Positions 27,318 through 36,697 of a stretch of 64,000 nucleotides of DNA are shown here, one piece after another. The DNA lies in NCBI RefSeq assembly GCF_003851545.1, contig NZ_BHVX01000001.1, positions 124,001 to 188,000 of the forward strand. Reading direction: 5' to 3'. The DNA comes from Ralstonia sp. SET104. Lineage in GTDB: Bacteria; Pseudomonadota; Gammaproteobacteria; Burkholderiales; Burkholderiaceae. A program made the position numbers and the translations under genes. A model generated the notes under the pieces. That model did not search any database, was not told where the DNA came from, and saw nothing but the letters and a program-made list of their open reading frames with translations. The first letter of the stretch is position 1. Every line of letters begins with the position of its first letter.

Positions 27318-28112
27318 ATGTCGCGCTATCTCATTCTTGCCATGCACGATGTCACGCCCGCCACCTGGCCTGCGTGCAAGGTATTGCTCTCTGCGTTGGA
27401 CGAGGTGGCGCGCGTGCCAAAGTCGCTACTGGTCATTCCCAATTTTTATCGCGGCCCGACCGCGCGCAGCAGCGAGCGCTTCTGCCGCGTCATGAGCGAA
27501 TGCCTGGCCGAAGGCGATGAACTTGTCCTGCACGGCTACGCACACCTGGACGACCAGCCCCCCGGCGGCGTTATCGACCAACTGATCCGCACGCGCTATA
27601 CCGCCGGTGAAGGCGAGTTCTCTGCGATTCCGCTGGCGGCCGCGCGCGCGCGCATTGAAGCCGGCGCCGCCTGGTTTGCTGCCAACGGCTGGCCGCTGCA
27701 CGGTTTTGTCGCCCCCGCCTGGCTGATGAACCCGGCCACCTGGGAGGCGCTCGACGCCCTGCCCCTGCGCTATACGACTACGCTGCAGCGCTTCTATCTG
27801 CTGCACCCGAGGCGCGCGCTCAAGGCACCCTGCCTGACCTACAGCGTGCGCTCGCCCGCGCGCCGGCTGGTGTCACGCTACTACTTGCGCTGGCTGGCGC
27901 AGCGGCATGCCCAGACACCGCTGCTGCGTCTGGGCCTGCATCCGGCCGACGCGGCGCATCCGGACGTGATCCGCCATTGGCAAGAACTTCTCGCAGCGTG
28001 CCTGGAGACACGCAAGCCCGTCACTAAAAACGGCTTTGCGCAGGTGCTGGCCCAAGCGTGGATGGGCGGCCCCGAAACCACTGTCGCCGGCCATGCGCAG
28101 GCGTCGTACTGA
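27318..28112 (+). CDS. DUF2334-type polysaccharide deacetylase-like protein
   Basis: A 264-residue NodB-like fold protein. Visible are the N-terminal strand YLILAMHDVTP with the Asp that normally begins the metal/active site, LVIPNFYRG, and ELVLHGYAHLDD, which carries the His residues (H-x3-H) expected to bind metal. LGLHPADAAHPD near the C-terminus is the last motif. Family enzymes remove N-acetyl groups from sugars. It begins 20 bases after the glycosyltransferase and probably acts on the same glycan or glycolipid. Confidence 0.8.
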   Translation: MSRYLILAMHDVTPATWPACKVLLSALDEVARVPKSLLVIPNFYRGPTARSSERFCRVMSECLAEGDELVLHGYAHLDDQPPGGVIDQLIRTRYTAGEGEFSAIPLAAARARIEAGAAWFAANGWPLHGFVAPAWLMNPATWEALDALPLRYTTTLQRFYLLHPRRALKAPCLTYSVRSPARRLVSRYYLRWLAQRHAQTPLLRLGLHPADAAHPDVIRHWQELLAACLETRKPVTKNGFAQVLAQAWMGGPETTVAGHAQASY

Positions 28113-28121
28113 GCGCCGGCG

Positions 28122-28658
28122 CTAGAACAACCACACCGACAATCCGCCGATCAGCATCCCGAGTCCGGCACCCGCCAGCACGTCGCTCGGATAGTGCAAG
28201 CCAAGCACGACGCGGGAGACCGCCACCATCAACGTGAACGGCACCAGAGCCAGCGCCATGCGCGGGTAGTACGCCGCCATCACGATGCTGAACGACACTG
28301 CATGCAGCGTGTGACCCGACGGGAAGCTGAACTGATCGAGCACGCGCCCGCACAGGTGGATCTCTTCGCAAGAGAGGTAAGGCCGGGGCCGACACACGCC
28401 GCGCTTGAGCAGGATGTAGATGACGAGCGAGAGCAGCCCCGTGAGTCCCATCTGCTTGGCGCATTCCCAGCCGGCATCGCCGCCCACTACGGGCAGTGCC
28501 GCCATCAATGCATACCAGAGCATGCCGTCGCCCAAGCGACTGACACCGCGATAAAAGCGCATGGCCGACGCATCGCCCGCCACATGATTGAGCGCCACGG
28601 CAAGCTGCCGATCGCGCTCGCGCCAGCGCTTCCAATCAGGCCAGGCGTGGGTCGCCAT
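28122..28658 (-). CDS. PAP2-family membrane phosphatase
   Basis: A 178-residue membrane protein with the three PAP2 motifs: KRGVCRPRP, FPSGHTLH and SRVVLGLHYPSD (catalytic His residues in the last two). Such enzymes dephosphorylate phosphatidic acid, undecaprenyl diphosphate or related lipids at the outer face of the inner membrane. It overlaps the preceding glycosyltransferase gene by 23 bases, so the two are coupled; convergent with the deacetylase gene 10 bases away. Confidence 0.88.
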   Translation of the reverse strand: MATHAWPDWKRWRERDRQLAVALNHVAGDASAMRFYRGVSRLGDGMLWYALMAALPVVGGDAGWECAKQMGLTGLLSLVIYILLKRGVCRPRPYLSCEEIHLCGRVLDQFSFPSGHTLHAVSFSIVMAAYYPRMALALVPFTLMVAVSRVVLGLHYPSDVLAGAGLGMLIGGLSVWLF

Positions 28659-29808
28659 GGTAGGCCTCCCGGTTGGTGGCCGCATCGTGAATGGCGATGA
28701 GTGCGGCTTCAAAGCGTTCGAGCACATGCGGCCAATCCAGACGCTGCGCGGTCAGCCGCGCCGCGCAGCCCAAGCGCTGGCGCAAACCGGCATCGGTGGC
28801 GAGTGTGATGGCGGCCTGCATGAATGCGTCGGTAACGCCAAGCGGCACGAGATAGCCGCTTTGGTAGCTGCGTACGTGCATGCCTGCCGCTGCGGTATCG
28901 AATGCCACTACGGGCAAACCGCTGGCCATGGCCTCCACCACCACGTTGCCGAAGGTCTCCGTCAAGCTGGGAAAGAGAAACATATCCGCCGACGCATAGT
29001 GCGCGGCCAATGCCTCACCTTGCTGCATTCCGGCAAAGATGGCATCGGGACAGCGCCGGCGCAGCGCGTTGTGTTGTGGGCCATCGCCCACCATGACGAG
29101 GCGCGCCTCAGGCACGCGCTCACGCACTGCGCCAAACGCATCGAGCGCGACGCCGAGGTTCTTCTCCAAGGCCAGACGGCCCACGGTGAGCACGACCGGT
29201 GTATCGGCATTGGCGCCCCACTGCGCGCGCAATGCCTCACTGCGGTTCTGGGGCGTGAACCGGTGCGCGTCTACGCCCCGCGTACTGACCGTCAAGCGCT
29301 CGAAATCCAGTTCGCTTAACTGCCGCTGCAATTCGCGCGTGGGGACAAAGGTGCGATCGGTGCGGTTGTGAAACGCGCGCAAATAGGCACGCACCAGCGG
29401 CACTGCACCGTCCCAGGTGTAGTGGCGGCCGTATTCGTCAAAGCGCGTCCGGAAATCCGACGTAACGGGTATGCCCAGTTGCCGTGCAGCGCGCACGGCT
29501 GACCAGCCAAGCGGCCCCTCCGTGGCGACATGCACCAGATCGGGCCGATGCATCTGCCACGCACGCAGCAAGCGCCGGCGTGCGGGCAAGCCCATGCGCA
29601 AATCCGGATACAGCGGAATCGGCACGCCGGGCACACGCAGTGTGTCGTCGGCCAGTGCAGGCTTGCCGGCATCGATGGCGCGTTGGCGTGGGCGCACGAG
29701 CATCACGTCATGCCCGCGCGCTTGCAAAAACGCCACGGTGCGCGCGGCAGTAAGGGACACGCCATTGAGTTCCGGCGGCCAGGTTTCGGTCATGTAAGCA
29801 ATGCGCAT
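28636..29808 (-). CDS. GT4-type glycosyltransferase (MgtA/PimB-like)
   Basis: A 390-residue GT-B enzyme beginning MRIAYMTETWPPELNGVSLT, the glycine-containing loop of GDP-mannose/UDP-sugar dependent lipid glycosyltransferases. Donor-site motifs: VLTVGRLALEKNLGVALDAF and SLTETFGNVVVEAMASGLPVV with the E-x7-E pair. The start at 29808 is fixed by homologous N-termini; upstream open frame overlaps the disordered-protein gene. With a PAP2 phosphatase (which can supply diacylglycerol) it may build a glycolipid; this is inference. Confidence 0.85.
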   Translation of the reverse strand: MRIAYMTETWPPELNGVSLTAARTVAFLQARGHDVMLVRPRQRAIDAGKPALADDTLRVPGVPIPLYPDLRMGLPARRRLLRAWQMHRPDLVHVATEGPLGWSAVRAARQLGIPVTSDFRTRFDEYGRHYTWDGAVPLVRAYLRAFHNRTDRTFVPTRELQRQLSELDFERLTVSTRGVDAHRFTPQNRSEALRAQWGANADTPVVLTVGRLALEKNLGVALDAFGAVRERVPEARLVMVGDGPQHNALRRRCPDAIFAGMQQGEALAAHYASADMFLFPSLTETFGNVVVEAMASGLPVVAFDTAAAGMHVRSYQSGYLVPLGVTDAFMQAAITLATDAGLRQRLGCAARLTAQRLDWPHVLERFEAALIAIHDAATNREAYHGDPRLA

Positions 29809-29815
29809 GGACCGA

Positions 29816-30247
29816 TCAACCTTTGCGCTCGTCACGGCTGTGCGAGGGGCGGCCGGTCTGGCCTCGCTTGTCGGCAAGGTCGTCTGCGCTGCGGTTGGCG
29901 ACTTGGCGGTCGCTGTCCTCACGGTTGGCCGCATGGCGCTCGCGCACGACGCGCTCTACGCCCGGGGTGTTGTGCAGATCGGTATCGAGCAGGCCGCTTT
30001 CGATGTCGCGCGCGGCCTGCTCGACATCGCTGCGCGGCTCGGAACGTTGCTCTTCAAGATGCTGGTCGCGCTCGTGCGGCAGCCGGTCTGCCGAGCCCGA
30101 CGCCGGCTTGCCGTGCTCGGGCTTGCCGAGCACCTTGTCGATGTTTTCAGCGCTTCGGCCCGCACCAGGCGCCCGCGGGGGCGTGGTGCCCCCCGGCAGA
30201 TCGTCGCGCTGATGAGGGCCGCGTAAGGTGGGGCGTAGTCGGTTCAT
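29816..30247 (-). CDS. Hydrophilic disordered protein of unknown function
   Basis: A 143-residue protein with almost no hydrophobic clusters, rich in R, D, E, G, S and P (SGSADRLPHERDQHLEEQRS; RERHAANREDSDRQVANRSA). No signal peptide or domain seen. It resembles highly charged, stress-type hydrophilins in composition. GCAGGAGGG precedes the ATG, and a near-perfect sigma-54 promoter lies 40 bases upstream. First gene of a minus-strand unit with the glycosyltransferase (7-base gap) and PAP2 phosphatase. Confidence 0.6.
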   Translation of the reverse strand: MNRLRPTLRGPHQRDDLPGGTTPPRAPGAGRSAENIDKVLGKPEHGKPASGSADRLPHERDQHLEEQRSEPRSDVEQAARDIESGLLDTDLHNTPGVERVVRERHAANREDSDRQVANRSADDLADKRGQTGRPSHSRDERKG

Positions 30248-30286
30248 GGCGCCCTCCTGCGGACGTGATCTGGATGCCTTGCGCAC

Positions 30287-30302
30287 CGCAACCGACGTGC
30301 CC
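30287..30302 (-). promoter_or_regulatory. Sigma-54 (-24/-12) promoter
   Basis: Minus-strand GGGCACGTCGGTTGCG: GGCACG-N4-TTGC is full consensus apart from the outer bases. 40 bases before the hydrophilic-protein ATG; it would drive that gene, the glycosyltransferase and the PAP2 gene. Confidence 0.75.
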
Positions 30303-30472
30303 GGCGCGTACGCACAGACGCTGCAATCGACAAGACCTGCACCACACCTGCGCGAGCGCGCTAACGGGGCGATGCCGCGTGCCAATGCACTTGCCGGGGT
30401 CGTGGCGTGATCGTTGCGTAAGGGTTACATGCGTGCTTGTAACGCTTGCTGCGCAAGGTGAGGCAGAAGGAA

Positions 30473-31741
30473 TCAGCGCAGCCGGCGCATACGTTCAGGG
30501 CGCCGGGTCGGGCGACCACGCAGTCGGTCCAGCAAGCGCTGCGACACGCCGGCCGGCGCGTCGGTGGTGCCGAGCAGCGTACCCAATGGGCGCAGCCGAT
30601 CGACGTGATCGCACACCACTTTGATCATCGCCGTGACCGACGTCCCGAGCAGCAAACCCCATACGCCCCACAGCCAGCCCCACAGCAGCAGGCCGATGTA
30701 GACCACGCACGGGTCGAGCTTGGACGCCCGGCTCTGCAGCCACGTCACGAGCAGCGTGCCGACCAGGGTGGCCAGCACCAGCGTGACGCCCGCCACCACG
30801 AGGGCGTCCGACCACGTACCCATCTGCAGGTACGCGCCAATGCCGCTGGCCACCGCAATCACCACCGAACCCAGATAAGGCACGAAGTGCAGCACGGCGG
30901 TCGCCAGGCCCCAGACCGCTGCGTCTTCCATGCCCAGCAGCACAAAGGCCACCGTGGTGAGTACGCCCAGCACGATGTTGGTCACAAACAGCACCAGCAG
31001 CGAATACTGGATCTGCGTGCCGATGACGGCCATCATGCGCACCGCCCGCTTCTTCTCGCTCAACGTGTTGCCCACCGCGCGTACCCACTTGCGCTTGAGC
31101 GCCTGGCCCGAAGCGAGCAGGAAGTAGACGAGAAACGAAACCACGACGAGTTGACCTGCCAGCGCGAACAGGTTGGCGGAGCCCGTCCACAGAAACTCGC
31201 GCAGCGGCAACACCGGCTGCGCCGCAGGCTGCTCGGCGGAGGTTGCAGCGGCGGGCGAGCGCTTTGCAGGCGCAGGCGCTGGCTTGCCCTGCACACCTTC
31301 GGCGGCATGCTCCAGCGCGACGGTCACCTCGCGCATCTTGTCGAACGCGCCGCCCATATGCCCGCGCATACGGTCGACCGACCCCGCCATGCGTTCCGCC
31401 GCCAGCGGCAGACGCGCCGCCATGGCCGACACCCCGTCTTGCATGCCGAAGACCAGCACCGCACCGCCGATCCACAAACCGAGCACCACAATGCCCGCTG
31501 CAATGGGGCGCGGCACATAGCAGCGCCGCAACCACACCACCACGGGGTTCAACGCAAACGCAAGCACCACACCAATGGTGAAGGGCACCAGAAACGCCCG
31601 CGCCCATTGTAGAAACACCAAGGTGCCACCAATGGCCACCAGCACCATCGCCACGCGCCACGCCGGCTGCCGCAATCCGTCGAGCAGGCTGCCATGCAAA
31701 GGTTCTGGCGGCGTAGGGGGTGGAGTGGGTTCGGCTGACAT
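30473..31741 (-). CDS. AI-2E/PerM-family transporter
   Basis: A 422-residue membrane protein of the PerM/AI-2E exporter family: paired N-terminal helices (VAMVLVAIGGTLVFLQWARA, FLVPFTIGVVLAFALNPVV), a soluble central region of about 120 residues with a Pro/Ala linker, and a conserved C-terminal block (LVLFVTNIVLGVLTTVAFVL; FVPYLGSVVIAV; PCVVYIGLLLWGWLWGVWGLLLG). Known members include TqsA and sodium/proton antiporters, so the substrate is open. It starts 52 bases after the hybrid kinase stop on the same strand. Confidence 0.85.
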   Translation of the reverse strand: MSAEPTPPPTPPEPLHGSLLDGLRQPAWRVAMVLVAIGGTLVFLQWARAFLVPFTIGVVLAFALNPVVVWLRRCYVPRPIAAGIVVLGLWIGGAVLVFGMQDGVSAMAARLPLAAERMAGSVDRMRGHMGGAFDKMREVTVALEHAAEGVQGKPAPAPAKRSPAAATSAEQPAAQPVLPLREFLWTGSANLFALAGQLVVVSFLVYFLLASGQALKRKWVRAVGNTLSEKKRAVRMMAVIGTQIQYSLLVLFVTNIVLGVLTTVAFVLLGMEDAAVWGLATAVLHFVPYLGSVVIAVASGIGAYLQMGTWSDALVVAGVTLVLATLVGTLLVTWLQSRASKLDPCVVYIGLLLWGWLWGVWGLLLGTSVTAMIKVVCDHVDRLRPLGTLLGTTDAPAGVSQRLLDRLRGRPTRRPERMRRLR

Positions 31742-31792
31742 GGCAGAGAATGTGGTGCACCCTTCTCTGCGCAAGAGTTGTGCCTCCGCAGC

Positions 31793-34210
31793 CTACGACA
31801 GCGGGGCGACTCGCATGGCGAGCATGCGCAACGTACGCACCAGATCGTACGGCGACACAGGTTTGATCAGGTGCTCCTGAAAGCCGGTAGCCAGCGCTCG
31901 GGCACGATCATGGGGCTGGGCAAACGCGGTCAGCGCAATGGCGGCCATCGGCGCGGCACCGGCGGGCAGATGTGCCTGTTCCCACGCACGGATCTTCTGC
32001 AGGATCGCGTAGCCGTCTTCATCGGGCAGTGCGATATCGCACACCACCGCCTGCGGATGGCCTACCTCGCCGCAGGCGCCCCAGGCGTCCAGCAGCGCCA
32101 TGGTCTCGTAGCCGGAGCCCACGCTGCCGACTTGCGCACCGACCTGCGTCAGCAGTGTGGCCAGCGCGTCACGCGCGTCCTGTTGATCGTCGACCAGCAG
32201 CACACGCAAGCCTGCCAGCGAGGGCAACGGCCCGCTGCGCTCAGGGTCTTCGGCCAGTGGCGTAATCAGATCGGCGCCGGCATGCAGCGGCAGATACACC
32301 GTGAACGTGGCGCCATGCTGGTCGCCGTCGCTGCGCGCATACACCCGCCCGCCGTGCAACTCGGTCAGGCGCTTGACCAGTGCCAGCCCCAGCCCGAGCC
32401 CACCTGTACGCCGCGTGTGCGCGCCATCGGCCTGGCGGAATGGATCAAACAGATATGGCAAAAACGCCGGCGCAATGCCCCGCCCGTTGTCGCGCACGAC
32501 GATGCGCGCCACCTCGCCCGACAGATCGGCCGACAGCCAGACATCGCCACCGTCTTGCGTGAACTTGATAGCGTTGGTCAGCAGGTTCCACACGATCTGC
32601 TCAACACGATCGGCATCGCCGTCAATCTCATGTTCGTTCAGGGCAATGGTGGTATGCAGCGTGACGTGGCGTTCGGCGGCCAGCGTGTGCACACTGTTGA
32701 GCGCACGCTCCAGTGCACCTCGCAACACGAAAGGCTCGCGCGTCAGGCGCAGCTTGCCGCTCATCACGCGCGTGGCATCAAGCAGGTCTTCGATCAGGCG
32801 TACCTGCTGCTCGACGCCGGTCTTGATACCCGCCAGCGCGCGCTGCATGAGCGGCGCGCCGCCCGCAAGCTGGTTCTCCAATACGTACGCCCAGTTCTGA
32901 ATGCCATTGAGCGGCGAGCGCAGCTCATGCGACACCACCGCCAAAAACTGATCGCGCGCCAGCGCTGCGGCCTCCGCCTGGGCGCGCGCGGCTTGTTCGC
33001 GCAACAACAGCGCATCGCGCTCGCGCCCGGCCTCGGTGCGCTCGGTCACGTCGTAGATGATGAGCAGCGCCGATTCCATCACGCCGTTCCGATCGGCCTC
33101 TGGAATAACGCGCGCGTTGTAGTGCGCAATGCGCGGGCGCCCATCCTCGAGCTCCAGATGCAGCGCAAGCGTCTGCTCGGCGGCCGAGGCGAAGGCGCGG
33201 CGCGCGGCATCCTCCAGTGGGCGCGTGACTGCGCAGGCCAGCGGCGATGCGGTCAACGTCTTGCCAATCATCACGGCAGGCGTCACGCCAAAGGCTTCGG
33301 TTACTGCGCGGTTGACATACACGCAGCGCAGTTCACGATCGAGCCGCGCAATCACGTCGGGCGCGTTCTCAACCAGCGTGACAAATTCGCGCTGATGGCG
33401 AAAGCGCTCGTGCTCGGCCTCCTTGCGCTCGGTGATGTCTTCAACCACGCAAACGAGCGCCTGCACGCTGCCGTCGGGCCCATGCTGCGGCGAAAACGCG
33501 GCGTGCACGAAACGGCGGCCAATGTGGGCCGGATACGGCAACTCCATTTCAAAATCGACACGCTGCCCCGCGAACGCTTCGTTCAGGTGCGACAGGATGC
33601 GCAGATACGCAGCGTCGCCCATCAGCTCGCGCAGATGGCGCCCAAGCACATCGTCGGGACGAAGGCCAAAGCGCTGCGCGTAAGCACGATTGGCAAAGCG
33701 CACATGGTGCCCGGAATCGATCTGCACGAGCGGAAACGGCACGCTTTCGGTCAGCCATTGCAACTGGAATTCCGACTCCGTGAGGGCGGCCAGGGTCTGC
33801 TGGCCGTGCGTCACGTCTTCAACCACGCCCACTGCATGGGCAGATGCGCCATCGAGGTTTGGCATGAGATAGCCGCGTTCGCGGACGCGATACTCGCGGT
33901 CTTCGCCGTGATCGGCGCCGAGCCAGCGGTATTCGAGGACGAACTCCTGCCCGCGCGCCAAGCCGTCCCAGGCGGCACGCAGCGCGGCATGGTCGTCCGG
34001 ATGCACATGGAGAAGCCAGCGCTCACGAACACCGCACAAAGAATCGGCCTGCACGCCCCACGTCTGCGCTGCGGCGCTTACGTGCAGACGCGTTCCCGTC
34101 AACGGATCGTCTACCCAGAACACATCAACCTGCCTGGTGCTGGCCGGTGCGGTACACGTCCTTCGCGCTGCGCGCACGGGTGCCGGCCAGCCGGTTACGG
34201 ATTCACTCAT
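31793..34210 (-). CDS. PAS-containing hybrid histidine kinase
   Basis: An 805-residue cytoplasmic sensor with no transmembrane helix visible. Order: PAS-like domains at about 30-130, 150-270 and 280-395 (each ending in a VVEDVT or VVEDITERK or YDVTERT linker), HisKA with the phospho-His in VVSHELRSPLN, HATPase (NLLTNAIKF, DNGRGI, GGLGLGLALVKRL) and a C-terminal receiver (LLVDDQQDARDAL; Asp in VVCDIALPDEDGY; K in HLIKPVSP). It is not paired with a separate regulator. It could feed the orphan NtrC-type regulator 10 kb away, but nothing in the sequence proves it. Confidence 0.88.
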   Translation of the reverse strand: MSESVTGWPAPVRAARRTCTAPASTRQVDVFWVDDPLTGTRLHVSAAAQTWGVQADSLCGVRERWLLHVHPDDHAALRAAWDGLARGQEFVLEYRWLGADHGEDREYRVRERGYLMPNLDGASAHAVGVVEDVTHGQQTLAALTESEFQLQWLTESVPFPLVQIDSGHHVRFANRAYAQRFGLRPDDVLGRHLRELMGDAAYLRILSHLNEAFAGQRVDFEMELPYPAHIGRRFVHAAFSPQHGPDGSVQALVCVVEDITERKEAEHERFRHQREFVTLVENAPDVIARLDRELRCVYVNRAVTEAFGVTPAVMIGKTLTASPLACAVTRPLEDAARRAFASAAEQTLALHLELEDGRPRIAHYNARVIPEADRNGVMESALLIIYDVTERTEAGRERDALLLREQAARAQAEAAALARDQFLAVVSHELRSPLNGIQNWAYVLENQLAGGAPLMQRALAGIKTGVEQQVRLIEDLLDATRVMSGKLRLTREPFVLRGALERALNSVHTLAAERHVTLHTTIALNEHEIDGDADRVEQIVWNLLTNAIKFTQDGGDVWLSADLSGEVARIVVRDNGRGIAPAFLPYLFDPFRQADGAHTRRTGGLGLGLALVKRLTELHGGRVYARSDGDQHGATFTVYLPLHAGADLITPLAEDPERSGPLPSLAGLRVLLVDDQQDARDALATLLTQVGAQVGSVGSGYETMALLDAWGACGEVGHPQAVVCDIALPDEDGYAILQKIRAWEQAHLPAGAAPMAAIALTAFAQPHDRARALATGFQEHLIKPVSPYDLVRTLRMLAMRVAPLS

Positions 34211-34250
34211 TGCGCCCTTCGTTAGCAGTTTTCATTCCAGGCACCGCCAT

Positions 34251-34280
34251 CGAAAAAAATGCGGTGCCGCTGCACCGCAT
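34251..34280 (-). terminator. Rho-independent terminator of lipoprotein gene
   Basis: Perfect 9-bp stem ATGCGGTGC / GCACCGCAT with loop AGCG (minus strand), followed there by seven U residues. It closes the DUF4397 gene and separates it from the kinase gene. Confidence 0.85.
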
Positions 34281-34299
34281 CATAGGACGTGAAGGCGGG

Positions 34300-35082
34300 T
34301 TACTGGGTGGGCAATTCAGAAGCCGTCTGCGAAGCCCCGTTGGCCTGCGCCACCAGCACGCGAATCGCATTCGGCGTAACTGCGCCCGCGCCACCGGCCG
34401 GCAACGTGGTGATCAGCCAGTCGGCATTGTTGGCCAGGCTGAACGGCTGCGAGGTGAAGATGATGTTCTTCGTACCGGCCGTCGCCACACGCACCTGGTA
34501 CGTACCGCCATCGACGTAGATTGAATCCTGCGTGCTGGCCGGCGACGCCGCACCATACGCGGCACCGCTCATGGTCGGCGCAATCGCCGAAAGATCCACA
34601 TTCGGCGCCGTCACATAGACGTCGACGTTGGGAGCGTTGTACGAAGCGTTGAAGCTGCGCACGCGCGCCTTGTCCGAGAGGATCGACTTGTTGTACGGAT
34701 CATCGATGAGCGACAGGCTCGTGGCCGAACCGTTGGCCCCCACCACGGCCAGCGCCGTATAGCGGTGACCATTGGCCGGGGTAAAGCCGGCTGAAGCCAG
34801 CGGCGTAGTGCTACCCGGGTTCGACACCGTGGCCGTGCTGGCCGTGGCGTCAATGCCAAAGTAGTTGCTGACGTTCTTGAACCCGACGTTGGTGATCTTC
34901 GTGGCGCCGTTCACACCAAAGTCGACGTTGCCGATGAACGGGTTGGCATGCACCGTACGGTACTGCGGCGAACTGGTGCCGATGATCTGCCCAATGTCGT
35001 CGCTGCCGCCACCGCACCCGGCCACCACACCCAACGAACCCAACGCCAGCACGGCGACGATCTTCCTGATCTGTATTTTCAT
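34300..35082 (-). CDS. DUF4397 lipoprotein
   Basis: A 260-residue lipoprotein: signal MKIQIRKIVAVLALGSLGVV with lipobox VVAGC, then a Gly/Ser linker and two DUF4397-like immunoglobulin-type strands blocks (YRTVHANPFIGNVDFGVNG; ARVRSFNASYNAPNVDVYVT). DUF4397 proteins are exported and surface-exposed; function unknown. The ATG at 35082 has GAGGTGGAAG just upstream and starts the signal sequence. Confidence 0.8.
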   Translation of the reverse strand: MKIQIRKIVAVLALGSLGVVAGCGGGSDDIGQIIGTSSPQYRTVHANPFIGNVDFGVNGATKITNVGFKNVSNYFGIDATASTATVSNPGSTTPLASAGFTPANGHRYTALAVVGANGSATSLSLIDDPYNKSILSDKARVRSFNASYNAPNVDVYVTAPNVDLSAIAPTMSGAAYGAASPASTQDSIYVDGGTYQVRVATAGTKNIIFTSQPFSLANNADWLITTLPAGGAGAVTPNAIRVLVAQANGASQTASELPTQ

Positions 35083-35390
35083 CTTCCACCTCGGAGGGAG
35101 AGTCCTGTCATGAACCGGGCCGCTTGCATCCGCTTGCATCGCACGCCCATGTACGTCGTTGTCGACTTGTGGAGCCGACGATAGCCGCGCATATGCAGCG
35201 CGCCTATCGAGCCGGTTCCGATCGTTCTGTCGGAGGCGTCCGACACACGAAGCGACGTTTGGATATTGAGCACGGCGCGTGCCCATCATGGTTGAATGAC
35301 CCTTCCAAACCGGCGCCTGCAGCTGGGCCTGAATGCGGATCGCTATACTTGCGCAATCCGTTTTGTCTTCGTGCGCCACACACGCTTCGC
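35083..35390. other. Divergent intergenic region, no gene seen
   Basis: 308 bases between the lipoprotein and recombinase-like genes. It must hold both promoters; I could not pick a convincing -35/-10 pair. No -24/-12 site and no iteron copy was found. Confidence 0.5.
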
Positions 35391-36680
35391 ATGCTCGAAC
35401 CGCGCCCGGCTGATGCCGCGCCCCTTCCCGCGCCCGTTCCCGCGCCCGTTCCGGATAACGCCTGCTCCCAGGCCGATCTGCAGGCATTCGCCCAAGAGCG
35501 CGAACGCGTGCAGGCATGGCTCGCCGCACGGGCCTCTGGCACGCGTGCGGTCAGTGCTTCCACGCTGTCGCAGTACCGCGTGGAAGCCGAACGCGTGTGC
35601 TGGTACGCGCGCACATTCGGTAAGCCGATCGCAAGCTGGCAGCGCGACGACGCGTGGGCCTATCTGCGCTTTTTGCAAGAACCGCCCGCCTGGGCGATCA
35701 GTGCGCGCGGCATCGAACGCGACGATGCCAACTGGACGCCGTTACGCGGCCCGCTCTCGGCGCGCTCCACGCGGCAGAGCAGCATCATCGCGGCGAATCT
35801 CTGCGGCTGGCTGCTGCGCGCCGGCCATCTGCATGCGAACCCATTTCTTGACGACGATGCGATCGTCATTACCGTGCCGGCGCCAAGCGCGCCCTCGCCT
35901 GCGCCGCCCATCGCAACGGCCAAGCCGGACACCGCACTTGGCGCATCGGATATGACATTGATGATCGATGCCGTGCGCGCCCGGGTCGCTCTTGGCCGTG
36001 AAGCGCGCTTGCGTCAGGCGCGCGACCACTTTCTCGCCGTGCTGCTCGCGCAGGCGGGCATGCGTGTGTCGGAACTGGTGAGTGCGCGCATGGGCAACAT
36101 AGCGCTGCACGCTGTGCCGGCCACGCACGCAACATCCGACGCGTTACTGCCGACGTCGGTCTGGCTGCTGGCAATCGGCACTGGCCGCACGCAGCGCTGG
36201 CTGCCGTGCGATGCGCTGATGTCTGCATTGCGCGAGTACCGCACGGCCTTCGGCCTGTCGCCGCTGCCGCTGCCCAATGAAGCCACGCCGTTGCTGCTGT
36301 CTGTGCGCAAGCGCTCGCCACGGCGCGCAGACGGCACCGTCATCGATTCCCCCGCCCTGCGCCGCGACTTCGGCGAACGCAAGGGCATTGCTTCACGCTC
36401 GCAACTGCTGCTCATCGTCAAGGCCATGCTGGGCGAAGCTGCTGAGTACGCCCGCGCAATCGGCCACGCCGGCGCGGCCATGCGCCTCGAGAATGCCTCA
36501 CTGCGCGGCGTACGTGGCGCCCACTTGCGCGAGCGGCTTGCCGCCGGTGAAGCCGCGGCTGATGTCGCCCATGCGCTTGGGCTTGCCGCCCTGCCAAGCG
36601 TTGCCGTGCGTGCACGCGATGCCGATCTCGCCGCCAGCATTACCGACGCGGCACGCAAACTGGCCCCGCCGTCGGCCTGA
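35391..36680 (+). CDS. Tyrosine-recombinase-like protein lacking catalytic Tyr
   Basis: A 429-residue protein with the two-domain plan of phage integrase/Xer proteins: SAM-like N-terminal domain (STLSQYRVEAERVCWYARTF) and a catalytic-fold domain. Box I keeps Arg225 (AGMRVSELVSAR). In box II, where active enzymes have HxLRHT, it reads ASLRG: Arg372 is kept but the His is Ala. The LGH motif is LGL, and the segment where the nucleophilic Tyr should lie (LPSVAVRARDADL) has no Tyr; none occurs later. It therefore looks like a DNA-binding, catalytically dead recombinase. It sits directly before the first iteron cluster of the origin. No ribosome-binding site decides the start; the ATG at 35391 follows a plausible promoter. 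Confidence 0.8.
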   Translation: MLEPRPADAAPLPAPVPAPVPDNACSQADLQAFAQERERVQAWLAARASGTRAVSASTLSQYRVEAERVCWYARTFGKPIASWQRDDAWAYLRFLQEPPAWAISARGIERDDANWTPLRGPLSARSTRQSSIIAANLCGWLLRAGHLHANPFLDDDAIVITVPAPSAPSPAPPIATAKPDTALGASDMTLMIDAVRARVALGREARLRQARDHFLAVLLAQAGMRVSELVSARMGNIALHAVPATHATSDALLPTSVWLLAIGTGRTQRWLPCDALMSALREYRTAFGLSPLPLPNEATPLLLSVRKRSPRRADGTVIDSPALRRDFGERKGIASRSQLLLIVKAMLGEAAEYARAIGHAGAAMRLENASLRGVRGAHLRERLAAGEAAADVAHALGLAALPSVAVRARDADLAASITDAARKLAPPSA

Positions 36681-36697
36681 CATTCCGCCACAGCTTA

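Noticed and set aside
31778-34225. An 815-codon plus-strand open frame opposite the hybrid kinase gene
   Set aside because: Shadow frame; the minus strand has all kinase motifs.
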